Assembly (NCBI GenBank): GCA_021815935.1
Contig: JAKAZH010000079.1
Span: 1 to 8,094, forward strand
Direction: 5' to 3'
DNA: 8,094 bases
From: Actinomycetes bacterium
Lineage (GTDB): Bacteria; Actinomycetota; Acidimicrobiia; Acidimicrobiales; Palsa-688
Part shown: positions 7,001 to 8,094 of the stretch, one piece after another
Layout of the letters: every line of letters starts with the position of its first letter
Numbering within the stretch: the first letter of the stretch is position 1
Translations under genes and position numbers: made by a program
The notes under the pieces: generated by a model
Databases searched by the model: none
Seen by the model: only the letters and a program-made list of their open reading frames with translations
What the model was told of the DNA's origin: nothing

Positions 7001-7186
7001 AACGCGCAGGCGGCCCTCCAAGCAGGAGATCTCGGGACCTACCAGGCTGACGTGAACGCCGCGAGGATCGCAATCCAGCAGGCGAACAAACTCCCCGCTA
7101 GCGCGGCCCAGTCATCCGGATCGACGACGCTTGCTCCGTCCACTACCGTCGCTTCCTCCCCGGCGACGACAGCTCCGTCGGGGTAG
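4073..7186 (+). CDS. UPF0182 (COG1615) family large integral membrane protein
   Basis: The product is 1037 residues. The N-terminal third has about seven hydrophobic segments, near residues 16-42, 58-90, 117-133, 165-200, 213-233, 260-280 and 283-306. The family hallmark NVNPSELTKES...IQRNIDATRAAYGI follows. The large remainder is hydrophilic, rich in Asn/Ser/Tyr/Thr, and probably extracytoplasmic. It contains the conserved block MGTGDPILKVYERIFPGLF, then HWRYPENLFQVQTNMYGKYH. Near the C-terminus come a Ser/Thr/Pro linker (about 926-960), a short helical module (about 966-1008, including ALQAGDLGTYQADV) and a second Thr/Ser/Pro tail. The size is close to, or slightly above, the roughly 900-1000 residues usual for the family. 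The biochemical function of UPF0182 is not established. ATG 4073 is chosen because the basic N-terminus leads straight into helix 1. The gene follows the DivIVA-like gene closely on the same strand. Confidence 0.93.
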   Translation: MRTPPEFSRRIPRASRKLRIGLIAAAVVIIVLILSLRSLAILWTDYLWFDSVHFAGVFRTIIATEIVLSVVFIAVFFVLLFASLTVAHRLAPGDSEVGPLSEFVVRYRSFAAPRAGRLRLVACLVFAVLGGIGADRQWKNWDMFRYQVSFGIVDPQFHKDVSFYVFSLPFISFLISWAFDAIVVTLIVTAVAYFLNGGIVPQARFGRVRPSVKAHLSVLLGILALIKAVAYYYNRLSLVLSRSHIVDGATATSVHASAPAKFLLMVIAVIAALLFLANIRQRGWVLPAVGVALWALVSLLAGTVYPALYQSLNVNPSELTKESIYIQRNIDATRAAYGINNVNVVSGYNYSPTVTTSEIQGSSAQAQVNRQTLSNIRLLDPSVNIVNTIDKFQALRSYYSFNSLYLDRYQLNVNGAVQQTATITSVRELNSQVPSGFVNQHLEYTHGYGAVAVPVGQAGVTSSGNPNFVLSGLPASASDPSLQLSEKGSQIYFDDNPADTGYVIANSQTPELDYESTTGAQITNHYSGSGGVSAGSLVRRAAFALRFGDANFILSGQITPSSKVIFYRNVSQRVAKVAPFLQLGSNPYAVVLNGNTYWVLNAYTTSNNYPYSQEANLDGLPLTSGLQANFNYVRNSVKVVVNAYNGSMYFFDMGTGDPILKVYERIFPGLFTPVSLADKLVPGITAHWRYPENLFQVQTNMYGKYHLNNAAAFYSQAQAWAVSPDPGSGPLNSTPVGQTIIGANGQLTSAVARLQPQYVEAALPNTKQTGVNFSLLTPFVPISATGSSQNLTAFMMGSSNQGTYGQLTLYQLPAGETIDGPGLISNAIKSNAAISRELTLYNQNGSEVELGEVDIVPIDNTLLYIEPIFVESTAAHIPTLDDVVVVYDNTAYHSSNASVDAALCQITNPDGSQPFGNYCNTAAAQSPTITPSSTGSGSSTSTSPTTVSPTTPTTVPVPAAGSTVSSLLAQANADLDNAQAALQAGDLGTYQADVNAARIAIQQANKLPASAAQSSGSTTLAPSTTVASSPATTAPSG

Positions 7187-7191
7187 CTTCA

Positions 7192-7215
7192 GGTCGGGTC
7201 GGTCAGGACCCGGTC
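7192..7215. terminator. Hairpin in the convergent gap, possible bidirectional terminator
   Basis: Bases 7192-7200 (GGTCGGGTC) pair with 7207-7215 (GACCCGGTC) around the loop GGTCAG. This gives a nine-pair stem with two G-T wobbles. It lies five bases after the UPF0182 stop and covers the last codons and stop of the converging oxidase gene. No T-run is present on either strand, so intrinsic termination would be weak. The 16-base gap leaves no other place for a terminator. Confidence 0.35.
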
Positions 7216-8094
7216 AGCACTCGGTCGGCTATATGGCGGCCGATGGCCAGCGCCGACGTAGCCGCGGGGGAGGGAGCGTTGATCACCGAGACGACGTTGC
7301 CCCCCCTCCCGAAACGCTCCACGACGAAGTCGTCGAGTAGCGCGCCGCCGGACCCGAGCGCCTGGGCCCGCACCCCGGCAGGACCCCGGCTTACGTCGCC
7401 GACGGTCAGTTCAGGTAAAAGTTGCGCTGCGCGGCCGACGAAACGCCGTTTGGACAGAGATCCTATAAGCTCGTGCAAGCCGGCTCTCCAGTTGCTGGCC
7501 GCCATGCGCACGAACGCCGGCGAAGCGCAGGTCCGGGCAAGGTAACGCGGGTCAACGTCGCTCCAGCGGTAACCCTCCCTCGCCAACGCCAGCACCGCAT
7601 TTGGACCTATGTCGACGGCGCCGCCCACACGTTTGGTGAAATGGACCCCGAGAAAAGGGTAGCGGGGATCCGGGACGGGGTAGATGAGTCCTCGCACGAG
7701 GTGGGACCGGTCGGGTTTTAGACGCCAGTACTCGCCGCGGAACGCCACTATCGTCTCCGTTGGGCGATGGCCGGCAGATTCGCACAACCGGTCGGCGTCA
7801 AGGCCTCCGCATATGACAACCCGGTCGGCGCGTATCGGCTCCCGGGCCTCCGCGGTCTCTCCGCCTTTGCCGCTGACGACCAGCTCCGATCGGTCCTGTC
7901 GGATCGAGGTGACCTTGAAGTCGACAAGCACGTCGAAGGAGCCCGATCCGGCGATGGCACGGGCGACGGCTGCGTAGTCGACGATCGCAGTCCCCGGCGA
8001 GTGAAGCGCGGCGATCCCGCCGGCATGCGGCTCGATGTCCTCCAGGCCCGCACGGTCGAGTCTTCGCAAGCCGGGCACCATGTTCGCCCTTGCG
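7203..8094 (-). CDS. lhgO: L-2-hydroxyglutarate oxidase, FAD-dependent (partial, N-terminus off the right edge)
   Basis: 296 residues are visible, ending at TGA 7205-7203. The frame is still open at base 8094, so the N-terminal FAD-binding GxGxxG segment (roughly the first 100-odd residues of a protein of about 400) lies outside; the ATG at 8081 is internal. Family motifs in order: EIEPH-like DIEPHAGGIAALHSPGTAIV, then ADRVVICGGLDADRLC, FRGEYWRL, LIYPVPDPRYPFLGVHFTKR, DIGPNAVLALAREGY, GPAGVRAQAL and, close to the end, INAPSPAATSALAIG. These match the LhgO/YgaF (DAO-fold) enzymes, which oxidise L-2-hydroxyglutarate to 2-oxoglutarate and pass electrons to the quinone pool at the membrane. This removes a by-product of 2-oxoglutarate metabolism. 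It converges on the UPF0182 gene and has no obvious link to it. A related FAD oxidoreductase with another hydroxyacid substrate is possible but less likely given the motif match. Confidence 0.88.
   Translation of the reverse strand, partial: ARANMVPGLRRLDRAGLEDIEPHAGGIAALHSPGTAIVDYAAVARAIAGSGSFDVLVDFKVTSIRQDRSELVVSGKGGETAEAREPIRADRVVICGGLDADRLCESAGHRPTETIVAFRGEYWRLKPDRSHLVRGLIYPVPDPRYPFLGVHFTKRVGGAVDIGPNAVLALAREGYRWSDVDPRYLARTCASPAFVRMAASNWRAGLHELIGSLSKRRFVGRAAQLLPELTVGDVSRGPAGVRAQALGSGGALLDDFVVERFGRGGNVVSVINAPSPAATSALAIGRHIADRVLTGS

Overview
The window looks like chromosomal DNA from a GC-rich actinobacterium. The evidence is strong G/C preference at third codon positions, a DivIVA-type coiled-coil protein, a UPF0182 (COG1615) giant membrane protein, a membrane-anchored PDZ/Lon-like protease of the actinobacterial type, and -10-like hexamers placed just upstream of ATG codons. 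A member of the Acidimicrobiia or a relative is my best guess. That guess is an inference from overall protein character, not from a marker gene.

Layout, left to right. (1) Positions 1-830 on the minus strand hold a 53-residue single-span membrane protein (830-669), translationally coupled through a GTGA overlap to a HEAT-repeat protein (672 to beyond the left edge). (2) Divergent from these, on the plus strand, lies a PDZ/Lon-like serine protease (861-2129, start uncertain). (3) Next on the plus strand is a 619-residue DivIVA-domain protein (2188-4047). It has a long coiled coil, seven tandem copies of a 15-bp unit encoding SIEPV/SIEPG, and a Cys/His-rich C-terminus resembling the metal-binding tail of phage head-morphogenesis (Mu gpF / SPP1 gp7) domains. 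(4) 25 bases further on is a 1037-residue UPF0182 membrane protein (4073-7186). (5) Converging on it from the right is the C-terminal part of an L-2-hydroxyglutarate oxidase (minus strand, 8094-7203, N-terminus off the window).

The central three plus-strand genes form a plausible cell-envelope cluster: an extracytoplasmic protease, a cytoplasmic curvature- or pole-binding scaffold, and a large membrane protein with a big exported part. From memory, the protease and UPF0182 genes are also adjacent in Mycobacterium (Rv3194c-Rv3193c). The DivIVA-like gene lying between them here is the notable addition, and its domain combination is the most interesting thing in the window. The oxidase looks metabolically unrelated to the cluster. 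I saw no tRNA, rRNA, CRISPR array, insertion sequence or attachment site.
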